Positions 25,676 through 34,882 of a stretch of DNA of 64,000 nucleotides are shown piece after piece (positions within the stretch are counted from its first letter, which is position 1; each line of letters begins with the position of its first letter). A program made the position numbers and the translations under genes. Source of the stretch: Bellilinea sp040754815 (GTDB lineage Bacteria > Chloroflexota > Anaerolineae > Anaerolineales > Anaerolineaceae); the NCBI GenBank assembly GCA_040754815.1, contig JBFMBX010000001.1, positions 704,039 through 768,038 on the forward strand. The letters are read 5' to 3'. Below the pieces are notes generated by a model. It saw only the letters and a list, made by a program, of their open reading frames with translations, did not search any database and had not been told where the DNA came from.

Positions 25676-26527
25676 TCATCCTGCGCCGGGCAGTGTAATT
25701 AACATCTCCGCCAGTTCAATTTGTTCCATTACCGCAGTAACCAGTTCTTCCTGCTCCGTTTCAGTCAGGTTGAGCGCCGTCACAGCGCGCTCATCGAGAG
25801 CATACTGCAAACCATCCCGCCCCAGACCAATTCCCATCATCATCATGATGCTGTCGCCGACATGCACGGCATAAGCCTGCGCCTGATAGGGGCCGGCTGC
25901 AGCCGGGTTGTGATGATGGGCAATCACCGCCACCAGCCCTTCCGGCAGACGCCAGCGGCGCGCCATTTCGGCGCCCAGCATGGCATGGTCAATTCCAAAA
26001 TAGGAGCGTTCGATTTCAAGAAACGATGCCGACTGCCAGTCATTGATACTAAACACCAGACTGCGCAGCAATTTTTCCAGCGCCAGTTTACCAATATCAC
26101 TGAGCAAACCGGCAAAATAAAACTCCTCCACGTTTTTCCAGTTGCGTTTTTGGGCAATCGTCCGGGCACAAATGGCCACCCCCAGCGAATGCCGCCACAA
26201 TTCTCCCTTGCGCAGTTCGTAACCGGGCAGCGGGCGGTTGAGAAAACTACCCAGACTCGCCGCCAGAATGATCTCATACAGGGCTTGCAGGCCGATGACC
26301 ACCACCGCCTGATGCACGGTGGCGATGCGGTTGGGCATGCCGTAAAAGGCGGAGTTGGCCACCCGTAAAACCACACCGGAAAGCACCTGATCCACCGCCA
26401 GCACCTCCGCCACTGCGCTCAGGTTGCATTCCGGCGAGCGCATCAATTCCAGAGCACGCTGAGAGGCTTGCGGCAAGGGGGGCAGTTTGCCCGCTTCACG
26501 GATCAGGTCATCCAGTGTGTAACGCAT
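25676..26527 (-). CDS. HDOD domain protein in the chemotaxis operon
   Basis: The 283-residue protein is a single HDOD domain, starting LPPLPQASQRALELM, with ANSAFYGM and a long helical body. HDOD proteins often act as signalling adaptors near chemotaxis, cyclic-di-GMP and two-component genes. The HD doublet is broken here (LLSDIGKLAL), so it is probably not a phosphohydrolase. It lies between cheR and cheX. A paralog sits between fliQ and the receiver gene at 44269. Confidence 0.87.
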   Translation of the reverse strand: MRYTLDDLIREAGKLPPLPQASQRALELMRSPECNLSAVAEVLAVDQVLSGVVLRVANSAFYGMPNRIATVHQAVVVIGLQALYEIILAASLGSFLNRPLPGYELRKGELWRHSLGVAICARTIAQKRNWKNVEEFYFAGLLSDIGKLALEKLLRSLVFSINDWQSASFLEIERSYFGIDHAMLGAEMARRWRLPEGLVAVIAHHHNPAAAGPYQAQAYAVHVGDSIMMMMGIGLGRDGLQYALDERAVTALNLTETEQEELVTAVMEQIELAEMLITLPGAG

Positions 26528-26539
26528 TTTCTTTACCTC

Positions 26540-27337
26540 TCATTCCTTCACATAAAAGGAAATACCGGCATTGCGGAATCCCAACTCGGCCGGGCGCGGC
26601 ATGATCTCCGTTCCGCCCAAAAAGAGCACACCGCCCGGGCGCAATGCCTGATGAAACTTTCGATAGAGCAACGTCTTGGCTTCATTGGTGAAATAAATAA
26701 TTACATTGCGGCAAACGATGAGGTCAAAATCGCTTTCAAAGGGGTCGTTGAGCAGGTTTTGTTCTCGAAAAGTGACCTTACGCACCACTTCAGGTTTGAT
26801 GTAAAAAGGCGCCGCAGGGGAAAGGAAACGAACGCGTTGCTCGGGAGTAAGGTTGCGCGCTTCCTCAGCCAGATACGGGCCGCCGGCGCGTGCCTTTGCC
26901 AGCGCCCCCCGGTCAAGATCACTGGCCAGCAAATAATGCGGTTTATCGGGGGCGGTTTCTTCCAGTAAAATGGCCAGCGTATAAGCCTCCACGCCAATGG
27001 AGCAACCGGCGCTCCACACACGTAAACCGCCTCCCCTTTTCGGGTCGCGCTGCGCATCGGCCAGCAGGCGCGGCAGCACATCCCGCCGCAGCGCTGACCA
27101 GCGTTCTGGATCGCGGAAAAACTCGGTCACATTAATGGTCAGATAATTGCGGAATTTTTCCAGTTCCTCTTTGTTTTCCCGCAATAAGGAAAAGTAATCA
27201 TTCCAGGAAGAAGCACGCGAACGGGCCAGCCACGAATCCAGTCTGCGTTTCATCTGCTCCTCTTTGTAATGGTTCAGGTCAATATTGAGCAGATTTTTCA
27301 CCGAGGTTTTGATTTGAGCGTAAGTCTCGGTTTCCAT
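26540..27337 (-). CDS. cheR: Chemoreceptor methyltransferase CheR
   Basis: The 265-residue protein has the N-terminal helical CheR domain and the SAM-dependent methyltransferase domain. Signatures are INVTEFFRDPERW, WSAGCSIGVEAYTLAILL and the DLIVCRNVIIYF strand. It methylates glutamates on chemoreceptors for sensory adaptation. It follows cheB at 6-bp spacing, so the two opposing enzymes are made together. Confidence 0.95.
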   Translation of the reverse strand: METETYAQIKTSVKNLLNIDLNHYKEEQMKRRLDSWLARSRASSWNDYFSLLRENKEELEKFRNYLTINVTEFFRDPERWSALRRDVLPRLLADAQRDPKRGGGLRVWSAGCSIGVEAYTLAILLEETAPDKPHYLLASDLDRGALAKARAGGPYLAEEARNLTPEQRVRFLSPAAPFYIKPEVVRKVTFREQNLLNDPFESDFDLIVCRNVIIYFTNEAKTLLYRKFHQALRPGGVLFLGGTEIMPRPAELGFRNAGISFYVKE

Positions 27338-27343
27338 TGCGAC

Positions 27344-28450
27344 TCACCTCCCCGCAGAAATGGCAAGAAATTCCTGCACGGCTTTTTGTATCGCATCGGC
27401 AACATCCGGCAAGGGCGCCACCACATCCACGGCTTGTTTTTCCAGCACACTGCGCGGCATTCCCCACACCACACAGGTGGATTCGTGCTCGGCAATGACC
27501 GTGCCGCCCAAACTGTGCAGCAGCACCGAGCCGTTCGTTCCATCGCTGCCCATACCAGTGAGGATGACGGAAATGACCCGTTTTCCAAAACGCTGCACCA
27601 GCGAGGTAAGAGTCACATCTATTGCCGGGCGCACACCGTGTACCGGATTGTTCTGGTTGAGGGAAACCTGCTCGTTTTCATCAAACACCATGTGAAAACC
27701 ACCCGGTGCGAGCAAGGCCTGACCTGCCATCAGCCGGTCACCCGGCTGGGCTTCTTTCACCATTAATTTCGAGAGGTTATTGAGCCTTTCTGCCAGTGAA
27801 TGGGTGAAACCGGCCGGCATGTGCTGCACAATGACCACCGCAGCCGGTAAACTGGCCGGCAGCGCCGGCACCACCTCGTTGAGTGCCCGCGGCCCGCCGG
27901 TAGAACTGCCGATGACCACAATTGGCTCGTTGGATTTGAGCGGCCGCACTGCCTTTTCCACCGCAGATTTGGGCGCACTAGAAATGGGACGCACCAGAGC
28001 AAAGGGCCGTACCCGGGCACTGGCCGCCCGCTTTATTTTCTGTGCCGCTTCGTCCATGACGGTCTGTATATCCAGCTGCCTTTCGGGTTTGGTGATGAAA
28101 TCCACCGCCCCCAAAGTCAATGCTTGAATGGTCGTTACCGCCCCCTCGCGAGTCAGGCTGCTCAACATCACCACCGGACGGGGAAAACGGCTCATAATTT
28201 CCCGCAAAGTCGAAATGCCGTCCAGGCGCGGCATTTCCACATCCAGCGTGATCACGTCCGGGTTGAGGGAGGGGATGAGTTCGAGGGCTTCCTGTCCATC
28301 CCGTGCCGTGGCAATGACCTGAATGCCATCTCTGCCGTTCAGATGCTGGCTGATCGAAAAGCGCATGAACGCCGAATCATCCACCACCAGTACCCGCACC
28401 GGTACAGGGGCAGGGGCAGAAGCATTCGAAGGCTGCGGCAGCGTTACCAT
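27344..28450 (-). CDS. cheB: Chemoreceptor methylesterase/deamidase CheB
   Basis: The 368-residue protein has an N-terminal receiver (VLVVDDSAFMRF, phospho-Asp in VITLDVEMPRLDG) and a C-terminal methylesterase with Ser in GSSTGGP, His in VQHMPAGF and Asp in LTGMGSDG. Phosphorylation by CheA switches on receptor demethylation. A TTG two codons upstream is possible. The ATG at 28450 has AGG at about 9 bp and is preferred. It begins 9 bp after the cheY stop. Confidence 0.95.
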   Translation of the reverse strand: MVTLPQPSNASAPAPVPVRVLVVDDSAFMRFSISQHLNGRDGIQVIATARDGQEALELIPSLNPDVITLDVEMPRLDGISTLREIMSRFPRPVVMLSSLTREGAVTTIQALTLGAVDFITKPERQLDIQTVMDEAAQKIKRAASARVRPFALVRPISSAPKSAVEKAVRPLKSNEPIVVIGSSTGGPRALNEVVPALPASLPAAVVIVQHMPAGFTHSLAERLNNLSKLMVKEAQPGDRLMAGQALLAPGGFHMVFDENEQVSLNQNNPVHGVRPAIDVTLTSLVQRFGKRVISVILTGMGSDGTNGSVLLHSLGGTVIAEHESTCVVWGMPRSVLEKQAVDVVAPLPDVADAIQKAVQEFLAISAGR

Positions 28451-28459
28451 AAACAAAAC

Positions 28460-28816
28460 CTAACCGGCCAGCTTGTGAATGGCGCTCATCACACGGTCAT
28501 GTTCGAAGGGTTTGACGATGAAATCGCGCGCACCGGATTTAACCGCTTCCAGCACCACCGATTCCTGACCCAGCGCGGTCAGCATGACCACTTTGGCCTG
28601 TGAATCAAAGGCGCGGATTTCTTTCAGTGCCGCCAGTCCGTCCATTTCCGGCATGGTGATGTCCATCAGCACCACATCGGGCCGCACTTCTTTGTATTTT
28701 TCCACCGCTTTGACGCCGTTTTCCGCTTCATAGACCTCAAAGCCCTGACCGGTGAGCATTTTGATGATCCGCACGCGGAGAAATTCAGCGTCATCCACAA
28801 TCAGTATCTTGGTCAT
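28460..28816 (-). CDS. cheY: Chemotaxis response regulator CheY
   Basis: This 118-residue single receiver has the acidic pair in ILIVDDAEF, phospho-acceptor Asp52 in VLMDITMPEMDG, the Thr in VVMLTALG and the Lys in FIVKPFEH. CheY-P binds the FliM/FliN switch, and here it would be turned off by CheC and the two CheX proteins. It lies between cheD and cheB. Confidence 0.95.
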   Translation of the reverse strand: MTKILIVDDAEFLRVRIIKMLTGQGFEVYEAENGVKAVEKYKEVRPDVVLMDITMPEMDGLAALKEIRAFDSQAKVVMLTALGQESVVLEAVKSGARDFIVKPFEHDRVMSAIHKLAG

Positions 28817-28837
28817 TCGTCCATCCTCCTGAAAGAA

Positions 28838-29323
28838 TTACAAATCCTTTTCAACACCGCCAACCACCCGCACGGTCACCCGTCCGCTGGCGACGTAAAC
28901 TCGCACCGTTCTGCCACTGTGTCCACCGGTTTCTTCCGCATGAAGCGGCAGATTAAGGCGGTTCAGCGTTTCATGGGCGCTCTCGATATTGCGCGTACCA
29001 ACATCAAAAGTCTTGGAAAGTCCGGCAGCCGTCAACATATTGGCACCGCCCGCTATGCGCACAATCAGGTTACGGCGCTCTGCGCCGGCTTTGAGCATGG
29101 CTTCCAGCAATCCTTCAATGCCGCTGTCCACATACTTGGCGCAATGCGGATGAGCGCCGTTCATCCGGTGAGGCAGCACGGCGTGGAGTAAGCCGCAGAT
29201 ATGACGCTGCTTATCCACCATGGTAATTCCCAGACACGAACCCAGGCCGTAAGCCACCAGCACATCCGCCGGGTCGCTGGAAACCACCACCTCACCGAGA
29301 TTGACGCTGATGGGATCTTTCAT
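28838..29323 (-). CDS. cheD: Chemoreceptor glutamine deamidase CheD
   Basis: The 161-residue protein has the CheD catalytic Cys30 in YGLGSCLG and the His in LLHAVLPH (His47). It deamidates receptor glutamines and binds CheC, raising CheC phosphatase activity. The ATG at 29323 overlaps the cheC stop by 4 bp, in line with this partnership; a longer in-frame extension would run into cheC. Confidence 0.93.
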   Translation of the reverse strand: MKDPISVNLGEVVVSSDPADVLVAYGLGSCLGITMVDKQRHICGLLHAVLPHRMNGAHPHCAKYVDSGIEGLLEAMLKAGAERRNLIVRIAGGANMLTAAGLSKTFDVGTRNIESAHETLNRLNLPLHAEETGGHSGRTVRVYVASGRVTVRVVGGVEKDL

Positions 29324-29934
29324 GCTTTCTTCTCTGCCTGCTGTAAGGCTTGCAGGGATTGGGCATCCGGTATGACCCAAAAATCGGTCAACACCGAGCG
29401 GCTGCCATCTTTGAAACAGGTCTGGATGAGCAGCACATGATCACTCACCCCGCCGGTAGTAGCCACGATGATATCCAGAATGGCACCGACCATATCCACC
29501 ATGACCGCCGGCGGGGTCGGACGGATTTCCCGCCCGAGCGTATTGGCTACCGCATTCATAAAGAAAGTGCCGGTCATGTTGCCCACTTCCCCCAGCGCCG
29601 AACGCTCCAGCGAACCGAGAAAGGTGGTCGTGCCTTCCGGCTGTTCCATCAGTAGATCCACCAGTTGAAAAGCCTTTTCCAGCGGTAGAATCATCATGAT
29701 CTGGGCATTGAAATCACCTTCTGCCCGCAGGTAGATACCAGCCGCCTCGGTTTCCGGCCCGCCTACCATCATCGGAATTTGGGTGAGCGGCACCACTTTC
29801 ACATCCGGATCCCCGAATTCCAGTTTATGACCCAGCAGACCGGAAAAACCCCGCACGGCGTTGTGAATGCCCACCGTAGTGATCGAGCGGAGGGTTTCAA
29901 CCAGTTTTTCATCGAATTCGATCATGGCGGTCAT
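29320..29934 (-). CDS. cheC: CheY-P phosphatase CheC
   Basis: The 204-residue CheC has a catalytic Glu/Asn helix in SALGEVGNMTGTFFMNAVAN and the CheC N-terminal helix LRSITTVGIHNAVRGFSGLLG. It is one of three CheC/CheX-type phosphatases here, and there is no CheZ. The start at 29934 has AAGGAG at 4 bp. It follows cheA by 10 bp and overlaps cheD. Confidence 0.92.
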   Translation of the reverse strand: MTAMIEFDEKLVETLRSITTVGIHNAVRGFSGLLGHKLEFGDPDVKVVPLTQIPMMVGGPETEAAGIYLRAEGDFNAQIMMILPLEKAFQLVDLLMEQPEGTTTFLGSLERSALGEVGNMTGTFFMNAVANTLGREIRPTPPAVMVDMVGAILDIIVATTGGVSDHVLLIQTCFKDGSRSVLTDFWVIPDAQSLQALQQAEKKA

Positions 29935-29944
29935 ACTGCTCCTT

Positions 29945-32014
29945 TCAATGAATACCTGCCAGCCGCAGCAAAGCGGGGACATCAACGATCAAAGTGATGG
30001 TGCCGTCACCCAGTATGGCCGCGCTGGAAATGCCCGGAATTTCACCCACCAGTTTACCCAGCGACTTGACGACCACCTCTTCTTCCCCCAGAAAACCATC
30101 CACAACCAGACCAACGCGGTGTTTACCGGATTGAATAACCACGGCAAACAACCGCTTGCGTTGATGACCGTTTTCCGAGATGTTATACAACTCACTCAAA
30201 TAAACCAACGGCAGCACGCTGCCGCGCAGCATGGTTACCGGTTTCTGTCGAATGGTCTTGATATCGGCAGGTGAAAGACGCAGGGTTTCCAGTACCATGA
30301 CCAGCGGAATGGCAAAAGTTGCCGCGCCAACTCGCACCAGCAGGGTTGGGACAATTGCCAGCGTGAGCGGCAGCACAATCTGAAAGGTCGTGCCACGCCC
30401 CACGGCGGTTTCGATATGAATGGTTCCGTTGACGCGTTGTATGTTGGTCTGCACAATATCCATGCCGACACCGCGCCCGGAAATATCGGTCACTTTTTCA
30501 GCGGTGGAAAAGCCGGGCAGGAAGATCAGATCAACCGCCTGTTCGTCGGTCAGCGCCGCCGCCTCCTCTGCCGTCATCAATCCTTTTTGCACCACTTTTT
30601 TGCGTAAAACGGCGGGGTCAATGCCGCGTCCGTCATCCGAAACGGTTAGAATGATGCGGCCCTGTTCGTGCCATGCGTTGAGGGTTACCGTGCCGCGTTC
30701 CGGTTTTCCGGCCGCGCGGCGTTCTTCTGGCGGCTCGATGCCGTGATCAATGGCATTACGCACCAGATGTATCAGCGGGTCGTTGATCTCTTCGATCATC
30801 GAGCGGTCCAGTTCGGTATCTTCACCGTGGATGACCACATCCACCAGTTTGCCGGCCTTTTGCGACATATCGCGCACCATGCGCGGGAATTTGTGGAGCA
30901 GGTTGCCAATTGGCAGCATTCGGATGCGCATCACCTCTTCCTGCAGTTGATCGGTGATGCGGCTGATGTGGGCAACCGTTTCTGCCAGATTTTCCACCAG
31001 CGGATCGTTGCCGGCCTTGGCTTCCAGCCGGTTGCGCACCTGAAAGAGATGGTTGCGGTCGGTAATCAATTCGCCCACCAGATTCATCAGGCTGTCCAGC
31101 CGTTCCACACTGGTGCGCACGGTCATTTCCACCCCGCGAGCCGTACTGCCGTTGTTTTTCCCGCGAGCCCCCTGCGCCGCTGCAACAGGGGGGGCATTTT
31201 CACCTGCGCTGACCGGGCTTTGAGGCGCAGCAGAAGGGGCAGCAGGCCGGTCTTCCGCACCGACAAGCAGCTGACCTTTGCCATTTGCCTGCACTTCGAT
31301 CTTTTCTATTTCGGAAATCTGTCCCAATTTTTCCAGCACGGTTTTTTCACACGCTGTTGTGAGCACCTGAGCAGTAAAGGTTTTAACCGGCCGGGCGGTT
31401 TCAATCTCCTCCAGCGGCGGCTGCATGGCCGTGATTTCCCCCAATTCCTGCAGTATCATCATCAATTGAAAAGCACGCGCCGCCGAAGCAACACTGCGCG
31501 CGTCAATTTCTGCATGAATCGTGAGGGTTTGTTTACCGTTCGAGGGGGCCGGCTGAGGCGGGGTAGGTTCGGGGGGAGGGGCGATGTCCGCTCTGTTGTG
31601 AGATGGAGCATGGCCTGCGCTCGAGACACTCAAATCGGCAAAGGCTTCAATCAACGGTTGGGGATCATAATCACTCAAAGAACCGCTGACCACCTCTTCC
31701 CGCAAGGCACGCAAACCATCCACCGCATCCAGGCACAGATCAATCAGCGCCGTGCTGACCTCAATCTGACCCTTGCGCAGGCCATCGAAGGCTGTTTCCA
31801 GTGCATGGGTCAGGTTCGTCATGCGGTGGTGGCCGATCATGCCGGCCATGCCTTTCAGGGTGTGGGCTGCCCGAAAAGCATTTTGCAGCAAATCGCTGTC
31901 GTGGCTGCGATGTTCCAGCTCAACCAGAATTTCATCCAGCGTTTGCAGGTGTTCATCCACTTCCGCCAGAAAAATGGGAAGTTCATCCTGACTGATGTCG
32001 AAAATCATTTGCAT
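29945..32014 (-). CDS. cheA: Chemotaxis histidine kinase CheA
   Basis: The 689-residue protein has the five-domain CheA order: an HPt domain with phospho-His51 in AAHTLKGMAG, a short proline-rich linked P2-like region, the dimerisation helices (MNLVGELITDRN), the ATPase domain (LVRNAIDHGIE, DDGRGID, GRGVGMDIV) and a C-terminal CheW-like domain. It phosphorylates CheY and CheB under receptor control. No strong ribosome site precedes any candidate start; the ATG at 32014 gives the normal HPt N-terminus. It heads the third motility operon, behind the shared TTTA-N5-TCTTTAC element. Confidence 0.94.
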   Translation of the reverse strand: MQMIFDISQDELPIFLAEVDEHLQTLDEILVELEHRSHDSDLLQNAFRAAHTLKGMAGMIGHHRMTNLTHALETAFDGLRKGQIEVSTALIDLCLDAVDGLRALREEVVSGSLSDYDPQPLIEAFADLSVSSAGHAPSHNRADIAPPPEPTPPQPAPSNGKQTLTIHAEIDARSVASAARAFQLMMILQELGEITAMQPPLEEIETARPVKTFTAQVLTTACEKTVLEKLGQISEIEKIEVQANGKGQLLVGAEDRPAAPSAAPQSPVSAGENAPPVAAAQGARGKNNGSTARGVEMTVRTSVERLDSLMNLVGELITDRNHLFQVRNRLEAKAGNDPLVENLAETVAHISRITDQLQEEVMRIRMLPIGNLLHKFPRMVRDMSQKAGKLVDVVIHGEDTELDRSMIEEINDPLIHLVRNAIDHGIEPPEERRAAGKPERGTVTLNAWHEQGRIILTVSDDGRGIDPAVLRKKVVQKGLMTAEEAAALTDEQAVDLIFLPGFSTAEKVTDISGRGVGMDIVQTNIQRVNGTIHIETAVGRGTTFQIVLPLTLAIVPTLLVRVGAATFAIPLVMVLETLRLSPADIKTIRQKPVTMLRGSVLPLVYLSELYNISENGHQRKRLFAVVIQSGKHRVGLVVDGFLGEEEVVVKSLGKLVGEIPGISSAAILGDGTITLIVDVPALLRLAGIH

Positions 32015-32086
32015 AACAACCCGCCGTATCGAAATGTCAATCCATACGCTCTGCAGTAAGGTTAACACAAGGCAGGTATCGCTTCA

Positions 32087-32102
32087 GTAAAGAGAGCGTA
32101 AA
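32087..32102 (-). promoter_or_regulatory. Motility element TTTA-N5-TCTTTAC upstream of cheA
   Basis: Read on the minus strand this is TTTACGCTCTCTTTAC, 72 bp before the cheA ATG. It belongs to a set of six sites in the window. Confidence 0.55.
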
Positions 32103-32183
32103 ATACAGCCAAAGAATGTGTGAAAATTAAACGAAAACTGCTGATCGGCAGCGATCAGCAGTTGACAGGTCAACGAATTCGCG

Positions 32184-32474
32184 TCATTCCTCAGCCGGTT
32201 TATCGGAGGTTTTCGGCGGTTCTGTTTCGGATGATTCATCCGCCAGCAACTTGCGTAACGCTTCAAAGGACTCCGGTTCCGGGCCGCTGGCCAGTAATTC
32301 CTGCAAACGGGATTGTTCCCTGACCGCTTCGGCAACTTCCTGCCGCAAAATCAACACATCGCGCGGGGCAGTGATTCCCAGTTTGACTCGATCGCCTTCA
32401 ACCGCCAGCACGGTCACGGTGATGGAATCGCCAATGGCAATACTTTCATCTACCTTTCGGGTCAATACTAACAT
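32184..32474 (-). CDS. csrA: Carbon storage / flagellin translation regulator CsrA with C-terminal extension
   Basis: The protein starts with canonical CsrA (MLVLTRKVDESIAIGD, GDRVKLGITAP) and ends at 96 residues, about 30 longer than usual, with an acidic, proline-containing tail. CsrA binds GGA motifs in mRNA leaders. In many flagellate bacteria it controls flagellin translation and is held by FliW. It lies after flgL, a common place, but no fliW is in the window. The start has AAAGGAT at 8 bp. Confidence 0.93.
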   Translation of the reverse strand: MLVLTRKVDESIAIGDSITVTVLAVEGDRVKLGITAPRDVLILRQEVAEAVREQSRLQELLASGPEPESFEALRKLLADESSETEPPKTSDKPAEE

Positions 32475-32549
32475 GGCCGGTATCCTTTATCTGAAAGAAG
32501 ATGGCTGCCTGTTTGCCGGCTAATCGGCGAGAACAGCGCCTCAACTTCA

Positions 32550-33440
32550 TCAGCGCAAATAATCAAACAGGCTGAGAGCAGATACGGCACGCCGGCTGAC
32601 CTCCAATACTGCCTGATAGGTGGCTTCCTGACCGCGCAGCATGGTGATGGCTTCGGCCATGTTCAGGTCTTCTTTTCTGGAAAGCAGGGCATTCAGCTCG
32701 ATTTCCGTTTTGTCAATCCCATCACTGGCCGCCGCAACCTGCCGAATGCGCGCGCCCAGCCCGGTGCGCTGCGTATCTACGACATCAAGTGCCGATTGTA
32801 ACTGGTCAAAGGCGGTTTGTAAAGCATTACGGTCAAAGTTGACATCTTGCAACGCATTCCGCGCAGATACCAGCGCCTCGATGATCGGACGGAACACCGT
32901 TTCGGCAGGAATGTTCATCACCACCGATTGGCCGGGAGCAATTGATCTTTGTAAAAGGCCGTTATCACCCTGATAAACCAGCGTATTCTGGTCAGGCATC
33001 ACAAAAGGCTGTGTATGAATCTGAAAACCGGCAAAAAGATATTCCCCCTTATGTTGTGTGTTGCCGATTTGCAGCAACTGATTGATCATTCCATCTATTT
33101 CAACTGCCAGTGCATTCTGTCTTTCTGCGCTGCCCATCGTATCACTCAGACCGCGTGTGATCAGCCCAACCGCCCGCACGCCAATTGTCTGCACCTGCTC
33201 CAGATGGTAATCGGTGGCTTCCATCCATTCGCGGGTTAAATCATTGGTGCTTCGGTAGGCTTGCAGGTTGTTGAGCGTTGAGCGCATCGTCAACCCCTGC
33301 GCGGTATTGACCGGATCTTCCGAAGGAGAAAGATTTTTCTTTCCGGCGGCAATCTTGCTTTGCAGGCGGGCAATCTGTTCCATGTTACTCGTCAAATGAG
33401 AGATGGAGTTATTAATCATTCCTTGGTGGGTTACGCGCAT
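32550..33440 (-). CDS. flgL: Flagellar hook-filament junction protein FlgL
   Basis: The 296-residue protein has flagellin-like N- and C-terminal helices: MRVTHQGMINNSISHL with LQSKIAAGKKNLSPSEDP at the start, and LSRKEDLNMAEAITMLRGQEATYQAVLEVSRR at the end. It forms the second junction layer between hook and filament. The ATG at 33440 follows AGGAAG, and the frame upstream overlaps flgK. It lies 20 bp from flgK. Confidence 0.93.
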   Translation of the reverse strand: MRVTHQGMINNSISHLTSNMEQIARLQSKIAAGKKNLSPSEDPVNTAQGLTMRSTLNNLQAYRSTNDLTREWMEATDYHLEQVQTIGVRAVGLITRGLSDTMGSAERQNALAVEIDGMINQLLQIGNTQHKGEYLFAGFQIHTQPFVMPDQNTLVYQGDNGLLQRSIAPGQSVVMNIPAETVFRPIIEALVSARNALQDVNFDRNALQTAFDQLQSALDVVDTQRTGLGARIRQVAAASDGIDKTEIELNALLSRKEDLNMAEAITMLRGQEATYQAVLEVSRRAVSALSLFDYLR

Positions 33441-33459
33441 CGTTCTTCCTGCCTTTCCG

Positions 33460-34869
33460 TCAGCGGCCGACCAGACCCAGGCCGTTGATAATTCGATCCA
33501 GCATTTCATCATAAGCGGTCAGTACCCGCGCAGCCGCCTGATAAGCGCGCTGAGCCTTGGCCAGATTGGCAGCCTCTTCATCCAGCGAAACCCCGCCAAC
33601 CGCCTCGCGCTGGTCATTGAGTGCTTTGGCAACCAGACCGTGTGTGGTGCTGTTCTGCATGGCGTTTTGGGTCAGTGTGCCAAAGGTGGTAATCTGCCGG
33701 TTGTAATAATCATTGGGAGAGGTGTTTCCAAGGCCGGGCATGGACTGGCTGCGAAGCGCCGCAATCGCCATGGCAATGCCGTTATTTGCCGGCTGCCCGG
33801 CTGCATCCGCCGCAGCCAGGTTTTCAACCGTCACGGCGTCATTTAACCGCATGGTAATGGCGTCCGTGCCGGTAAAGAGCGGCAATCCGCTGGTGCCGTC
33901 CAATCCAAAACCGCTGCTGTGCAGAGCGTTGACCTGCTGAATGATCTGCGCGGCAAGGGTATTCAACCCCTGCATTTGTTCGGGGATGACCTGATCGCGC
34001 ACCTCTAAAATCCCTTTTAGCGAGCCGCCGGGCAAATTGACCACCTGCTGGGGAGTATCCGCCTCCCAAACCACCTCAACCATGGGCGTATCCCCCGTTT
34101 TGGGGCGAGTGGTCAGGTGCAGAGCCTGCACACCCATCACCAGCACATGCCCGCCAATCGAAACCATTACCTCGCCGTTCTTTTGTTCGTGGGCAACAGC
34201 CCCGCTCAATTCTGCCAGTTTATCCAGCACACGGTCGCGTTGATCCAGTAAATCATTCGGGCGTTCACCGGTGGAAAAGATCCGCGCAATTTCTTTGTTG
34301 AGGCGGGCAACCTCATCGGCATAAGTATTAATCTCATCCACCTGACTGGCAATGGCCTGATTCTGGTCGAGGCGGATTTGCTGTAACTGTTCCCAGCGGC
34401 GGTTAAAACCTTCCGCCAGCACACGGGCATCATCCAGCAAACTGACCCGCAGGCTGAGGTTGGCCGGGTCACCCGCCAGATACTGCCAGCCGTTCCAGAA
34501 ATTATCCAGTTTATTGATCAACCCATCTTCCGAAGTTTCAGCAAGGGTAGCCTCAATTTGCAGCAGAATATCCCGCCGTGCTTCCCAGTACCTGGTGCTG
34601 GCTGCTACACCCCGGTAGCGCCCATCAAAAAATTCCAGATTAAAGCGTTGAATCTGGGCCACCCGCACCCCGCCGCCGCGCATACCGGCGCCCATTCCTT
34701 TGTGCGCAGCCAGAATCGGAGACGGAACGGTTGTTTCCAGAATGGCCGACTGGCGGCGGTAGCCCGGCGTATTGGCATTGGCCACATTATGTTCGATGAC
34801 CTCGATGGTTTGAGCATGTGCCAGAATGGCCTGCAGCGCAATGTGGATTCCAGAAGAAATGCCCGGCAT
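33460..34869 (-). CDS. flgK: Flagellar hook-associated protein FlgK
   Basis: The 469-residue protein has the FlgK N-terminus (EHNVANANTPGYRRQ) and the C-terminal coiled segment (GVSLDEEAANLAKAQRAYQAAARVLTAYDEMLD). It forms the first junction zone on the hook. It is exported by the flagellar type III apparatus, and FlgN next to it is its chaperone. The order flgM-flgN-flgK-flgL is the classic late-class arrangement. Confidence 0.95.
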   Translation of the reverse strand: MPGISSGIHIALQAILAHAQTIEVIEHNVANANTPGYRRQSAILETTVPSPILAAHKGMGAGMRGGGVRVAQIQRFNLEFFDGRYRGVAASTRYWEARRDILLQIEATLAETSEDGLINKLDNFWNGWQYLAGDPANLSLRVSLLDDARVLAEGFNRRWEQLQQIRLDQNQAIASQVDEINTYADEVARLNKEIARIFSTGERPNDLLDQRDRVLDKLAELSGAVAHEQKNGEVMVSIGGHVLVMGVQALHLTTRPKTGDTPMVEVVWEADTPQQVVNLPGGSLKGILEVRDQVIPEQMQGLNTLAAQIIQQVNALHSSGFGLDGTSGLPLFTGTDAITMRLNDAVTVENLAAADAAGQPANNGIAMAIAALRSQSMPGLGNTSPNDYYNRQITTFGTLTQNAMQNSTTHGLVAKALNDQREAVGGVSLDEEAANLAKAQRAYQAAARVLTAYDEMLDRIINGLGLVGR

Positions 34870-34882
34870 TTGATCGCTCCTT

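Noticed and set aside
30668..32059. 463-codon open frame on the plus strand opposite cheA
   Set aside because: It has low-complexity composition and no family motif, and cheA on the other strand is unmistakable.
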